From the NCBI GenBank assembly GCA_013820875.1, contig JACDHS010000001.1, positions 1 through 64,000 on the forward strand: DNA of 64,000 bases, read 5' to 3'. This DNA comes from Verrucomicrobiota bacterium. GTDB taxonomy: Bacteria > Verrucomicrobiota > Verrucomicrobiia > Limisphaerales > JACDHS01. Below the pieces are notes generated by a model that saw only the letters and a program-made list of their open reading frames with translations, had not been told where the DNA came from and searched no databases. Positions 1 to 8,326 of the stretch are shown here, in pieces (position 1 is the stretch's first letter; every line of letters starts with the position of its first letter). The position numbers and the translations under genes were made by a program.

Positions 1-71
1 GTCCCTTTGTGGCATAACATGGTTTGTTCGGGACGGGAACGGTTCTGACAACAGAAAGTGAGTCAATACTG

Positions 72-1043
72 ATGAAAAATGATATTCAAAAGAGCTATGG
101 GACGTTAGTGGCGCAATTCTCGGCAGCGATTGCCGGTGTAGAACTTTATGCGGGGCCACTCACCCTGAGCCTGGTGACGGAAGAGGCGATGAATACCAGT
201 CTTGGCGGTCTGATTTCGGGTGAAACAGCCACCAAAATGGCAAAAGCGAAGTTGCGGGAGTGTCTGCAGGCGTTCAGGACAGCCAAGGCGAATGGGCGCG
301 ATTATAATTTCGTGGCGCGGGATGTTCTCAAACCGCATTTGGGCAAACAATATTCCTCCGCCTGGGATGAAACCGGGTTTGTCCATTCTCTGAGCGTGCC
401 GCGCAATGAAGACAAGCTGTCGGCGGGATTGCTGTCGTTAAAAGCTTATCTCACGGCGCATCCCGAGTATGAAAACACGCCGCTGCAGGCGACGGCAGCA
501 CGCGCCGCGACGGTTCACAACGAGTTAATCGCCGCGCGCAATGCGGTGAATCGCCAGAAGACTACCTGGCAGTTGGCCATGACGGCACGCGATCTCCGGG
601 CGGCTCAGGTTCGCAAGCAGTTGCGGGCGTTGATTAAGGAATTGAGTGTTCGACTCACCCCGCTGGATGAGCGTTGGGCAGCGTTTGGTTTCAACAAGCC
701 GGGCGCAAAGGTGCGTCCAGATGCGCCGACGAATGTCACGGTGGTTTCGGTCGCAGAGAATGCAGTGGCGGTGCAGTGGGATAAATCGCCGGGAGCGGAG
801 TATTATCGGGTGAGCATCAAAGTGGTGGGAGTGGATGAAGAACCGAGAGTGGTGGGCACGCCTGCGGATACGGATTTTATGTTTGAAGAGTTGCCAGCGG
901 ATGCGGAGGTGGAGGTTATGGTTTCAGCGGTGAAGGATGGTCGAGAAAGTGCGCAAAGCGACGTGTTGAGGGTGAGGGTAGGTGGTGCTGGAGTTGTTGG
1001 TTTTGGAAGCCTGGACCACAGTGCGAGACGCTCTGTGAACTAG
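72..1043 (+). CDS. Fibronectin type III domain protein (paralogue of the last gene)
   Basis: A 323-residue protein if started at the ATG at 72; an upstream in-frame TTG at 24 is possible but less likely. The N-terminal two thirds is a helical region with no family I recognise. It includes the motif 'ARDVLKPHLGKQYSSAWDETG' shortened here to its core RDVLKPHLG. The C-terminal ~95 residues, from 'RPDAPTNVTV' on, form a fibronectin type III fold ('QWDKSPGAEYYRV'). No signal peptide is evident. The gene at the far right end of the window, on the opposite strand, aligns with it over most of its length, sharing RDVLKPHLG, FGFN-PG and the whole Fn3 module. The function is unknown. A role in binding a surface or partner is only suggested by the Fn3 fold. 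Confidence 0.75.
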   Translation: MKNDIQKSYGTLVAQFSAAIAGVELYAGPLTLSLVTEEAMNTSLGGLISGETATKMAKAKLRECLQAFRTAKANGRDYNFVARDVLKPHLGKQYSSAWDETGFVHSLSVPRNEDKLSAGLLSLKAYLTAHPEYENTPLQATAARAATVHNELIAARNAVNRQKTTWQLAMTARDLRAAQVRKQLRALIKELSVRLTPLDERWAAFGFNKPGAKVRPDAPTNVTVVSVAENAVAVQWDKSPGAEYYRVSIKVVGVDEEPRVVGTPADTDFMFEELPADAEVEVMVSAVKDGRESAQSDVLRVRVGGAGVVGFGSLDHSARRSVN

Positions 1044-1060
1044 CAGGCGAGGACGCCTGC
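1043..1060. repeat. Perfect 7-bp hairpin at the stop codon (dispersed-repeat-like)
   Basis: GCAGGCG, loop AGGA, CGCCTGC, beginning on the last base of the stop codon of the Fn3 gene. No T-run follows, so it is a weak intrinsic terminator at best. The wording (GC-rich arm, 'gaggacgcctgctctac' continuation) resembles short palindromic intergenic repeats that recur in related genomes; that comparison is from memory. Confidence 0.5.
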
Positions 1061-1153
1061 TCTACTACGAAGGGCAGGAAAACCTTTGACAACGCGGCGC
1101 AAACCTTGTGCATTGGCCCGAGTCTTTTCTAAACGTTCAATCGAGACAAATCT

Positions 1154-2176
1154 GTGAAAAAATATAACGTCGGAATTATTGGTTACGGTTGGGTCGCCAC
1201 GGCCCACATTGCTGCCATCAACGCCACTCCTTACGCGCAGGTCACTGCGGTGTATTCATCCCGCAAACTGGACGATGCGGAAGTCAGCGCAAAATGGGGG
1301 ACGCCGATCAAGACTTACACCGATCTGAACGCGATGCTGGCGGACAAGACCATCAATGTTGTTTCCGTTTGCAGCTATCCTTACCAGCACAAGGATCATG
1401 CAGTCGCCGCGGCCAACGCTGGTAAACATCTGATCATTGAAAAGCCGCTCGCACTGTCGTGGAAAGATTGTTTGGCGATCGAAGCCGCGGTGAAGAAGAA
1501 CAACGTGAAGACTTGTGTCTGCTTTGAGTGTCGTTACTCGAACCAGTTCACGGTGACCAAGTCCGTGATCGACCAGGGGTTGCTTGGCGAACTGCATTAT
1601 GGGGAAGTGGATTATTACCATGGCATCGGGCCCTGGTACGGTCAGTTCCGTTGGAACGTGAAAAAGGAAGCGGGCGGGAGTTCGTTGCTGACGGCGGGTT
1701 GCCACGCGCTCGATGCGCTCCTGATGGTCATGGGCACCGACGTGGAAGAAGTCACCAGCTACGACACAAAATCGAAGAGCAAAATTTTCAAACCTTACGA
1801 ATACACCACGAGCAGCGTGACTATTTTGAAATTCAAGAGCGGCAAGATCGGCAAATGCGCGGCGATCGTGGATTGTTTGCAGCCTTATTATTTCCACACG
1901 CACCTGTGCGGCAGCGAAGGCAGTTTGCTCGATAACAAATTTCACTCGATGAAGTTGAAAGCGGACAAAAACGCCTGGAGCACACTCTCATTGAAGTCAC
2001 TCGATTCCGGGGATGTGTCGGATCATCCGTATCAAAGCCAGTTCGACGCTTTCTTTGCCTCCGTCGAGAAGGGTGTCGAGATGCCGTTGACCAGCCTGGA
2101 GGACGCGATGAAGACGCACGCGGTGATCTTTGCTGCCGATAAGTCGGCAGCGACGGGTAAGTCGGTGCGGTTGTAA
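1154..2176 (+). CDS. Gfo/Idh/MocA family oxidoreductase
   Basis: A 340-residue NAD(P)-dependent oxidoreductase that starts at a GTG. The N-terminal Rossmann fold shows 'VGIIGYGWVATAHI' (GxGxxA nucleotide-binding turn) at residues ~5-18. The family EKP motif is seen as 'IIEKPLALSW' near residue 95. The C-terminal alpha/beta domain has the usual 'AGGSSLLTAGCHALDALL' stretch carrying the conserved His. There is no signal peptide, so it is cytoplasmic. Such enzymes oxidise or reduce sugars and inositols, and the substrate cannot be read from sequence. In this lineage MocA proteins are often next to PIG-L deacetylases, and one lies 1.2 kb downstream, beyond two unrelated-looking genes. Length is normal for the family. 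Confidence 0.9.
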   Translation: MKKYNVGIIGYGWVATAHIAAINATPYAQVTAVYSSRKLDDAEVSAKWGTPIKTYTDLNAMLADKTINVVSVCSYPYQHKDHAVAAANAGKHLIIEKPLALSWKDCLAIEAAVKKNNVKTCVCFECRYSNQFTVTKSVIDQGLLGELHYGEVDYYHGIGPWYGQFRWNVKKEAGGSSLLTAGCHALDALLMVMGTDVEEVTSYDTKSKSKIFKPYEYTTSSVTILKFKSGKIGKCAAIVDCLQPYYFHTHLCGSEGSLLDNKFHSMKLKADKNAWSTLSLKSLDSGDVSDHPYQSQFDAFFASVEKGVEMPLTSLEDAMKTHAVIFAADKSAATGKSVRL

Positions 2177-2206
2177 TTTTGGATTTATTTCGTCTCCGGA
2201 AGGATC

Positions 2207-3055
2207 ATGACTTCGGCAACTATCAAACTCTTTCTCCCTCGCGGCGACGCGAAGAGCTTGAGAACGGCTGAGATTTCCAATTGGACAGGTAAAGCTATAG
2301 CGGCACCTCGAACAGAAATAGAAGATATACTCAAACGGGAGGAACTCGATAAGGCAGGCGTTTACATCTTGTCAGGTATGGATCCTGACTCTGGTTCTCC
2401 ACGCGCGTACATTGGAGAGGCAGAGGTAATTCGGGAGCGACTCAAACAACATAAAACGAAAGAGTTTTGGGTATCCGCTATAGTCTTCGTCAGCAAAGAC
2501 GAGAACCTTACTAAAGCTCACGTGCGATACCTTGAGAATCGTCTTCTGACCGAGGCTGAGCAAGCGGGGCGATTTAAGCTTGAACAGAACCAAGCTGGTG
2601 GATCCCGACTTCCTGAATCTGATCGTGAAGATATGGAGGTGTTTCTTTCACGCATTCGCCAACTTTTGCCGGTGCTCGGTTCCGATTTGCTTATCCCCAT
2701 CGCACCACTCACCACAAAGCAACAGCCAGGCGGAATTTTATTCTGTCGCATGAAAGGTGCTGTTGGTCGCGGATATCGCACACCCGATGGATTCGTCGTG
2801 CTTAAGGATTCAACTGCAGTATTGGAAGAACGTCAGTCTGCAAAAAATTGGCCGAGTGTTCTCGCACTCCGAAAGCAGTATATTACTGATGGTACCCTTG
2901 TTTTGAAGGACGGCTTCTATCGCTTTACTCGAGATGTGGAGTTCTCAAGTCCGAGTGCAGCCGCAGCAGTAATCGAAGGAGGCAGCGCAAATGGGCTCAT
3001 CGAATGGAAGACTGAGGACGGCAAGGTTTTAAAACAACTCGATGAAGAGGCGTGA
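2207..3055 (+). CDS. GIY-YIG nuclease family protein with DUF4357 tail
   Basis: A 282-residue protein with a GIY-YIG core at residues ~45-125: 'AGVYIL' replaces the first motif, then 'AYIGEAEVIRERLKQH' and a downstream 'NLTKAHVRYLE' supplying the conserved Arg/Glu region. The last ~90 residues match the DUF4357 pattern ('SPSAAAAVIEGGSANGLIEW'). GIY-YIG plus DUF4357 proteins are common as stand-alone, poorly characterised genes, sometimes in mobile or defence contexts. An AAGGA precedes the ATG. The codon and base composition is visibly more AT-rich than the flanking MocA and PIG-L genes, which suggests later insertion. The stop overlaps a GTG that could start the next gene. Catalytic activity has not been shown for this architecture. 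Confidence 0.85.
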   Translation: MTSATIKLFLPRGDAKSLRTAEISNWTGKAIAAPRTEIEDILKREELDKAGVYILSGMDPDSGSPRAYIGEAEVIRERLKQHKTKEFWVSAIVFVSKDENLTKAHVRYLENRLLTEAEQAGRFKLEQNQAGGSRLPESDREDMEVFLSRIRQLLPVLGSDLLIPIAPLTTKQQPGGILFCRMKGAVGRGYRTPDGFVVLKDSTAVLEERQSAKNWPSVLALRKQYITDGTLVLKDGFYRFTRDVEFSSPSAAAAVIEGGSANGLIEWKTEDGKVLKQLDEEA

Positions 3056-3105
3056 CTTACCGTCCCAATCAATTGGATTTTGGGGAATTGCGTGCATCTT
3101 CTGTG

Positions 3106-3357
3106 ATGAACACCGTCGCTGAAATTAAGACTGCGATTGAGCGGTTATCCCCGGCTGAGCAATCCGACGTTATTCAATTCATCTTTGCTCTCGCTTGGAA
3201 ACGTCCGTTGACTCCAGAGGAATTGGTTCGGATCACCCAACGTTTGGTGGAGTCCGAAAATCCTGTAGAAGTGGAAATGCTAAAGTCCGCCTTAGTGGCT
3301 GGATTCTATGGGGAGGTAATGCCTGAATTTTGCAATCCGTCGGAGAGAACTAAATGA
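3106..3357 (+). CDS. Small acidic helical protein, antitoxin-like
   Basis: An 83-residue protein from the ATG at 3106. The frame can also start at the GTG at 3052, which overlaps the previous stop and would add 18 residues. The opening 'MNTVAEIKTAIERLSPAEQ' resembles the start of small addiction-module or RHH-like antitoxin components, but I cannot place it in a family. No toxin partner is obvious unless the upstream GIY-YIG protein plays that part. Its stop overlaps the ATG of the next gene (ATGA), so it is translationally coupled to the PIG-L gene. The hypothesis that it arrived together with the GIY-YIG gene is inference. Confidence 0.6.
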   Translation: MNTVAEIKTAIERLSPAEQSDVIQFIFALAWKRPLTPEELVRITQRLVESENPVEVEMLKSALVAGFYGEVMPEFCNPSERTK

Positions 3358-4157
3358 AAACATTTTCCAATAAAATCGCCTTCGCCATTGTTGCCCACCC
3401 CGATGACATCGAGTTCATGATGGCGGGAACTTTGTTGCTGCTGAAAAAGGCGGGCTACGAAATTCATTACATGAACCTGTCGCGTGGGAATTGCGGCAGC
3501 ATTGAATACAATTCACCCACCACGGCGAAGATTCGTCTCAAGGAAGGGAAGAAAGCGGCGCAAATTCTCGGTGCTCATTTCCATGGGCCGCTCTGCAATG
3601 ACCTGGAGATTTTCTACGATCTGAAGACATTGCGTAAACTTGCTGCTGTCGTGCGCGAAGTGAAGCCGACCGTGCTGCTCACGCATTCACCAGCCGATTA
3701 CATGGAAGACCACATGAACACCTGTCGCCTCGCGGTGACGGCAGCGTTTGCCCGTGGCATGCCCAATTTCAAATCCATCCCGACGCGTCCGACGGAAGCT
3801 TATGACTGCGCCATCTATCACGGCATGCCGCACAGTCTATCCGACAATATGCGTCAGCCAATCGTGGCGGGCGCTTATGTGAACACGACGTCGGTGTTCG
3901 ATACGAAGCTGGAAGCGTTAAAGGCTCACGCGAGTCAGCAGAATTGGTTGGATGCCAGTCAGAAGCTGAATTCCTATCTTCAAACCTGCGAGGACATATC
4001 GTTGCGGGTGGGCAAACTATCAAAGAAGTTCAAGCACGCCGAGGGGTGGCGACGCCATTTGCATTACGGCTATTGCGGTCCCGAATCCGATCCGCTCCAG
4101 GATTTGGGCAAGGATTATCTCATCAACACCGCTTACGAACGCAGTCTGCGACAGTAA
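3354..4157 (+). CDS. PIG-L family N-acetyl-sugar deacetylase
   Basis: A 267-residue LmbE/PIG-L fold zinc hydrolase. The hallmark 'AHPDDIEF' at residues ~15-22 gives the catalytic Asp and the first zinc ligands. The later His ligand is in 'DHMNTC' near residue 120. The family removes acetyl groups from N-acetylglucosamine-type sugars on glycolipids or small glycosides; the exact substrate is unknown. No signal peptide is seen, so it acts in the cytoplasm. It overlaps the preceding small gene by 4 nt. Together with the upstream MocA oxidoreductase it probably formed an older sugar-modifying pair. Confidence 0.9.
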   Translation: MKTFSNKIAFAIVAHPDDIEFMMAGTLLLLKKAGYEIHYMNLSRGNCGSIEYNSPTTAKIRLKEGKKAAQILGAHFHGPLCNDLEIFYDLKTLRKLAAVVREVKPTVLLTHSPADYMEDHMNTCRLAVTAAFARGMPNFKSIPTRPTEAYDCAIYHGMPHSLSDNMRQPIVAGAYVNTTSVFDTKLEALKAHASQQNWLDASQKLNSYLQTCEDISLRVGKLSKKFKHAEGWRRHLHYGYCGPESDPLQDLGKDYLINTAYERSLRQ

Positions 4158-4216
4158 TCCAGTCAGGTCGTAAACAATTGCTTGCCATCGGGCCAATCGC
4201 GGGGTGCTATTTCCGC

Positions 4217-4975
4217 ATGAAAACATATTGGTGTTCAACCATCCTGTCGCTCGCTCTTTGTTCCGCTGCAATGGCGCAGGCTCCCGACCACTCAGCGGCC
4301 CCCTCCAGCCCGGTCGCTCTAAAGCCAGCAGTCGAGTCCGCTGTCATCCCGGTTCCTCGCAACGATGGATCTAAAGCCCGCTTCGATGTTTTGACCGATC
4401 GGGTAAAACAAAACGAGGGTGAGCACGACGTTATTTTCATTGGCGATTCCATCACGCAAGGATGGGAAGGCGCCGGGAAGGATGCCTGGGCCAGGTTGAA
4501 CCAGAAATATACATTGCTGAACCTCGGCATCGGCGGCGACAAAACGCAGCATGTTCTTTGGAGAATCGATAACGGGCATGCCAAAAATATTTTCGGCAAA
4601 GTGACCGTCCTGATGATCGGCACGAACAACTCCGGGGAAGATCGCAATAGCGGTGAAGAAATCGTGGATGGTGTCACGGCGGTTGTCCGCAAGATGCAGG
4701 AGAAATTTCCAAATACAAAAATCCTTTTGCTTGGGATCTTTCCTCGTGGTGAGAAGTTCAATGCTCAGCGCGGCAAAATTCTGCAAGTGAACCAGGCGCT
4801 CCAACACCTCGCCGACAACAAGAAAGTGTTCTGGCTCGATATCGGCCACATCTTTATCAAGCCCGATGGCAGCATCCCAAAAGAGATCATGCCTGATTTC
4901 CTTCATTTAAGTCCTCGCGGCTACGAAATTTGGGCGGAAGCCATCGATCCAAAGCTCAAAGAACTGCTGCGCTAA
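4217..4975 (+). CDS. Secreted SGNH/GDSL esterase (PAF-acetylhydrolase-like)
   Basis: A 252-residue exported hydrolase. I chose the ATG at 4217 because it begins a clear signal peptide ('MKTYWCSTILSLALCSAAMA', cleavage after AMA); the open frame upstream overlaps the PIG-L gene and has no domain. Block I is 'IFIGDSITQGW' with the nucleophilic Ser, block III is 'GTNNS', and the catalytic Asp/His pair is in 'DFLHLSPRGY' near the C-terminus. Its closest resemblance is to PAF-acetylhydrolase-like carbohydrate or acyl esterases found with glycan-degrading genes. It probably deacetylates an extracytoplasmic glycan or lipid. A hairpin ~100 nt downstream may terminate the transcript. Confidence 0.9.
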   Translation: MKTYWCSTILSLALCSAAMAQAPDHSAAPSSPVALKPAVESAVIPVPRNDGSKARFDVLTDRVKQNEGEHDVIFIGDSITQGWEGAGKDAWARLNQKYTLLNLGIGGDKTQHVLWRIDNGHAKNIFGKVTVLMIGTNNSGEDRNSGEEIVDGVTAVVRKMQEKFPNTKILLLGIFPRGEKFNAQRGKILQVNQALQHLADNKKVFWLDIGHIFIKPDGSIPKEIMPDFLHLSPRGYEIWAEAIDPKLKELLR

Positions 4976-5075
4976 TCGCCAAGGCTAACACCTGTGGTGG
5001 TTTTGGTGCTTTCGCCTATAGCTGCAAAACAACAACAGGATTAAGGTATCTCTGTCGTCTGGGAGGATGACAACG

Positions 5076-5112
5076 CAACCGGTTCCGTTTCGGCCTGATT
5101 CGGAGCCGGTTG
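5076..5112 (+). terminator. Probable intrinsic terminator after the esterase gene
   Basis: CAACCGG-T-TCCG pairs with CGGA-G-CCGGTTG around a 13-nt loop. The stem is about 12 bp with one G-T wobble, followed by the T-rich TTTCGTTTCT. It sits ~100 nt after the esterase stop and ~55 nt before the methyltransferase start. Confidence 0.55.
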
Positions 5113-5166
5113 TTTCGTTTCTGGGATTCAATTGTTCTGTTGCGAAGCGTGCTCCGCAGTGAAAAA

Positions 5167-5760
5167 ATGGGTGCAATGAGCGATACGAATTGGGAAGAAC
5201 GTTACCAGACCGGAGATATGCCTTGGGAAAAAGGGGAGCCATCTCCAGGCCTGGTGGACTTCCTGGCGGCGCATCCGCATCTATCGCGCGGAACGGTGGC
5301 GGTTCCCGGCTGCGGGACGGGGCATGATGTTCGTGCTTGGGCAAAGGCTGGTTTCGAAGCTTCAGGTTTCGATCTTGCACCCTCTGCCATTCGACTCGCT
5401 GACGAGAAAACGAGGGAGGTCGGGCTGAGCGCGCAATTCCAAGTGTCTGACTTCCTGGCAGATTCACCACCGCAACCATTCGATTGGTTGTTCGAACACA
5501 CTCTTTTCTGCGCCATTGACCCATCGCTTCGTGAGAAGTATGTGGAGTCAGTTCTGCGCTGGATCAAACCGGGTGGGCAATTTCTCGCGGTGCATTATAT
5601 GATTCCCGACGAAGATGGACCGCCTTTTGGGACGACACGGGAGGAAATCCTGAAACGCTTTTCGCCGGATTTTCAACTGATGAAAGATTGGGTGCCGCGC
5701 TCTTATCCGAATCGTATCGGGCTGGAATGGATGCTTTGGTGGAAGAGGATCGGGAGTTAA
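5167..5760 (+). CDS. TPMT-like SAM-dependent methyltransferase
   Basis: About 197 residues from the ATG at 5167; the ATG at 5176 is also possible, while the more upstream frame overlaps the terminator. The family start motif 'WEERYQTGDMPWEKGEPSPG' is at residues ~7-26, and SAM motif I is 'VPGCGTGHDVRAWA' at ~45-58. It belongs to the thiopurine/thiol S-methyltransferase-like group, which methylates small thiols, halides or tellurite. The substrate is unknown. It is cytoplasmic. Its TAA lies in the sequence TTAA, which also supplies the stop of the convergent helicase gene, so the two coding regions overlap by 4 nt with no room for a terminator. Confidence 0.88.
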   Translation: MGAMSDTNWEERYQTGDMPWEKGEPSPGLVDFLAAHPHLSRGTVAVPGCGTGHDVRAWAKAGFEASGFDLAPSAIRLADEKTREVGLSAQFQVSDFLADSPPQPFDWLFEHTLFCAIDPSLREKYVESVLRWIKPGGQFLAVHYMIPDEDGPPFGTTREEILKRFSPDFQLMKDWVPRSYPNRIGLEWMLWWKRIGS

Positions 5761-8084
5761 ATCAGGTTCGCGGCTGACCAAAACCGCTCCAACTCGGCTT
5801 TCATCGTGAGTTCGTTGGAGCAGGGGACAACATTCCACCATTGCGGCAGCAAGCGGTTGACCCGTTCTTCGGTGAAGCGGCTGTCCACAAGCAACACGGC
5901 GCCGCGATCTTTCTCTGAACGGATGAGGCGTCCGGCAGCCTGGAACACGCGGTTTAATCCCGGAAACAAATAGGCGTAATCAAAACCTTCGAGACCCTGG
6001 GCATCGAAATGGTTTCGGATCAAATTTCGTTCCAGGCCGAGTTGAGGTAATCCGAGTCCGATCACCGCCACTCCAATGAGACGATCACCGATGAGATCGA
6101 TGCCTTCACCGAAAATTCCGCCCATGACCGCAAAGCCGACCACGGTTTTCTCGCGTTGCGCCGTGAAGGCGTGGAGAAATGCTTCTCGTGCTGCATCAGC
6201 CATGGATGAGGTTTGAATGATGAACTCGGCATCGCCCGCCAACTCCTCAACGCCCGGAAGAATCTCATTCATATAGGCGTAGGACGGAAAATAGATGAGG
6301 TAATTACCTCGCTGCGCACTGACGAAGTTTGCGATGGAACGGCAAACTTCCTGAGCACTCTCGGCCCGGTGACGGAATGATGTCTTGATACTGGACGCAA
6401 TCAGCACCTGTAAATTGTCCGGCGGGAAGGGGGACTGCAGCTTGTAGGTTTGATCGGTATCCTCTCCGCCAAGCGCAGTGCGGAAGTATTCGAGCGGGGT
6501 CAACGTTGCGGAGAAAAAGATGCTGGCGTCCACCCGCTCCAACGCTTTTTGCAGGAGTGAAGATGGATCGAGGCAGAGTAGGCGAAAGGTCATTTCGTCG
6601 GAACGGTTCTCCACAATTGCACGATAACGAGCATCGAAGAGTTCAGCGATTTGCAGAAAAGAACCAGCATTGAAATAACAATCGAGGAGTGATTCAGGAA
6701 TCGGTTTTCCATTGAGTTCAGCAAAGTAGTTTTCAGCACTCTCCACGAATTTCTCCAATGCCTTGAGAAAAGCCGATGGTAACTCGTCGAGAACACTGGT
6801 TGCCTCGCTCCCTTCGGTGAGTTTCCGGAAGGCGGTTTCTATCGTGGTAAATGCCTTTTTAAGAGGGGCTGAACTCGTGTTCAATTTCGCAGAAGCGAAT
6901 TGAGTGGAATTCAATTCTGCCGAAAACATTTCGCGAGCGCGGTCCACCAGGTTGTGCGCTTCGTCAATGAGTAGAACATTCTTCCCTCCGTTCTCGCCAA
7001 AATGCCGTTTTAATTGTGCGCTCGGGTCGAAGGCATAATTGTAATCGCAGATGACGGCATCCACCCATTCGGATATATCGAGAGACAATTCGTGCGGACA
7101 AACCTGGTGGCGTTGAGCGATCGTATCAATGGATTCGCGGGTGAGTTGCTCCTGTTGCAGGGCTTCCTTGATAGCCGGTTTACGCCGATCAAAATAGCCT
7201 TGAGCGAACGGGCAATCCAACAGATCACAACGTTTGCCATCGATCGAGCAGACTTTGTCTTTGGCGGAGAGCGTGATGGAGCGAAAACGAAGGCCTGCCT
7301 CGGCCATGTCAGCGAGGGCCTTTTGCGCCAATTGTTGCGTGGTGTTCTTCGCAGTGAGAAAGAAGATCCGATCAGAGTGCTTTGCGGGAAGCGTTTTGAT
7401 GGTGGGAAAAAGGACCGAAATGGTTTTGCCGGTTCCGGTCGGCGCTTCGACGAACAAGGTCCGTGAATTCAGGACGGTCTTATAAACGGCACTACACAAA
7501 TTGCGTTGGCCGGTGCGGAAGCTCGCGTAAGGAAATTTCAGTGCGTCCACGGAGCGGTTGCGCAGTTTGAGCCAGCGATCGTAATCGTGAATCCACTCCA
7601 AATATTCATGCACGACGGCCCCGGCGAATTCCGTTAAACCCGCCAAAGAAAACTTCTCCCGAAAGATGGTGACCTGTTCTGTTTCCAGATTGAAATAGCT
7701 GAGCTGCAACTCGATTTCCTCAAGCGCTTTTTTCTGGCAAAAGATCCAGCCGTAGATTTTAATCTGCGCCCAGTGCAGGGGATCGGCAGTGTAATCCCAG
7801 GTGGAAATGACTGACTTGATCTCTTCGAGCAAAATGCCCTTTTCACGTTTCCATACTCCATCGATGCGCCCGGCGATTTCGAGTTGCACTTCGCCGGATG
7901 GAATCAGATGTGAAAGGGGAACTTCTGGCTCGTATCCGAACGGGCGTGATTTTTGGAGTTTGCGATGTGCGCGGCTGCCTTCCTGGGCGCGAAGTTTTCT
8001 GGGCATGTGACTTCCCGCTCCGAGGTTTCCAGTGCGCAAGATGAACTCCACAAGCCGGCGGACCGACACCTGGTATTCCGTCAT
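5757..8084 (-). CDS. XPD/DinG-like ATP-dependent helicase with N-terminal nuclease-like domain
   Basis: About 775 residues from the ATG at 8084 (SD-like AAGGAG upstream). The frame is open a further 49 residues but that extension has no domain. Residues ~1-180 carry 'GRIDGVW' then 'LLEEIKSV', the D...ExK spacing of a PD-(D/E)XK nuclease fold. Walker A is 'EAPTGTGKT' near residue 212 and the DEAH box is 'LLIDEAHN'. Between them lie cysteines in 'KVCS', 'KRCDLLDC' and 'QVCPHE', as expected for an XPD-type 4Fe-4S domain. The C-terminal helicase motifs include 'VFQAAGRLIRS'. It is likely a 5'-3' DNA repair helicase. The fused N-terminal nuclease fold resembles that of Dna2/Cas4 relatives; whether it cuts DNA is unknown. 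Confidence 0.9.
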   Translation of the reverse strand: MTEYQVSVRRLVEFILRTGNLGAGSHMPRKLRAQEGSRAHRKLQKSRPFGYEPEVPLSHLIPSGEVQLEIAGRIDGVWKREKGILLEEIKSVISTWDYTADPLHWAQIKIYGWIFCQKKALEEIELQLSYFNLETEQVTIFREKFSLAGLTEFAGAVVHEYLEWIHDYDRWLKLRNRSVDALKFPYASFRTGQRNLCSAVYKTVLNSRTLFVEAPTGTGKTISVLFPTIKTLPAKHSDRIFFLTAKNTTQQLAQKALADMAEAGLRFRSITLSAKDKVCSIDGKRCDLLDCPFAQGYFDRRKPAIKEALQQEQLTRESIDTIAQRHQVCPHELSLDISEWVDAVICDYNYAFDPSAQLKRHFGENGGKNVLLIDEAHNLVDRAREMFSAELNSTQFASAKLNTSSAPLKKAFTTIETAFRKLTEGSEATSVLDELPSAFLKALEKFVESAENYFAELNGKPIPESLLDCYFNAGSFLQIAELFDARYRAIVENRSDEMTFRLLCLDPSSLLQKALERVDASIFFSATLTPLEYFRTALGGEDTDQTYKLQSPFPPDNLQVLIASSIKTSFRHRAESAQEVCRSIANFVSAQRGNYLIYFPSYAYMNEILPGVEELAGDAEFIIQTSSMADAAREAFLHAFTAQREKTVVGFAVMGGIFGEGIDLIGDRLIGVAVIGLGLPQLGLERNLIRNHFDAQGLEGFDYAYLFPGLNRVFQAAGRLIRSEKDRGAVLLVDSRFTEERVNRLLPQWWNVVPCSNELTMKAELERFWSAANLI

Positions 8085-8205
8085 CTTCACTGCGGCTCCT
8101 TCCTGCACAGGACATTGTTTTGGGCATTCGGCGCGATAGCAAATGGTTTTCGAGGCAACGCGCTGCCATCGAGGCGCTTGAAAGCGGGTAAGATTGGTGT
8201 AGGAG

Positions 8206-8224
8206 CGGAGCGCGGCTCCGTTTT
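8206..8224 (+). repeat. Short GC hairpin followed by TTTT
   Basis: CGGAGC, loop GCG, GCTCCG, then TTTT, in the 243-nt gap between the divergent helicase and FAD genes. It has terminator form on the plus strand but no plus-strand gene ends there, so it is more likely another short palindromic intergenic repeat. Confidence 0.4.
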
Positions 8225-8326
8225 CGCACAAAGTCCTTTGCCTCAGTCGCTTTCAATCACACCCGGAGGCTGGCAGCACTCTTTCAAGGGTTGCCTTCAC
8301 TTTGGAAAAATATAAATATCCCAGCA

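Noticed and set aside
3944..4216. Longer start for the SGNH esterase
   Set aside because: It overlaps the PIG-L gene by more than 200 nt and would bury the obvious signal peptide at 4217.
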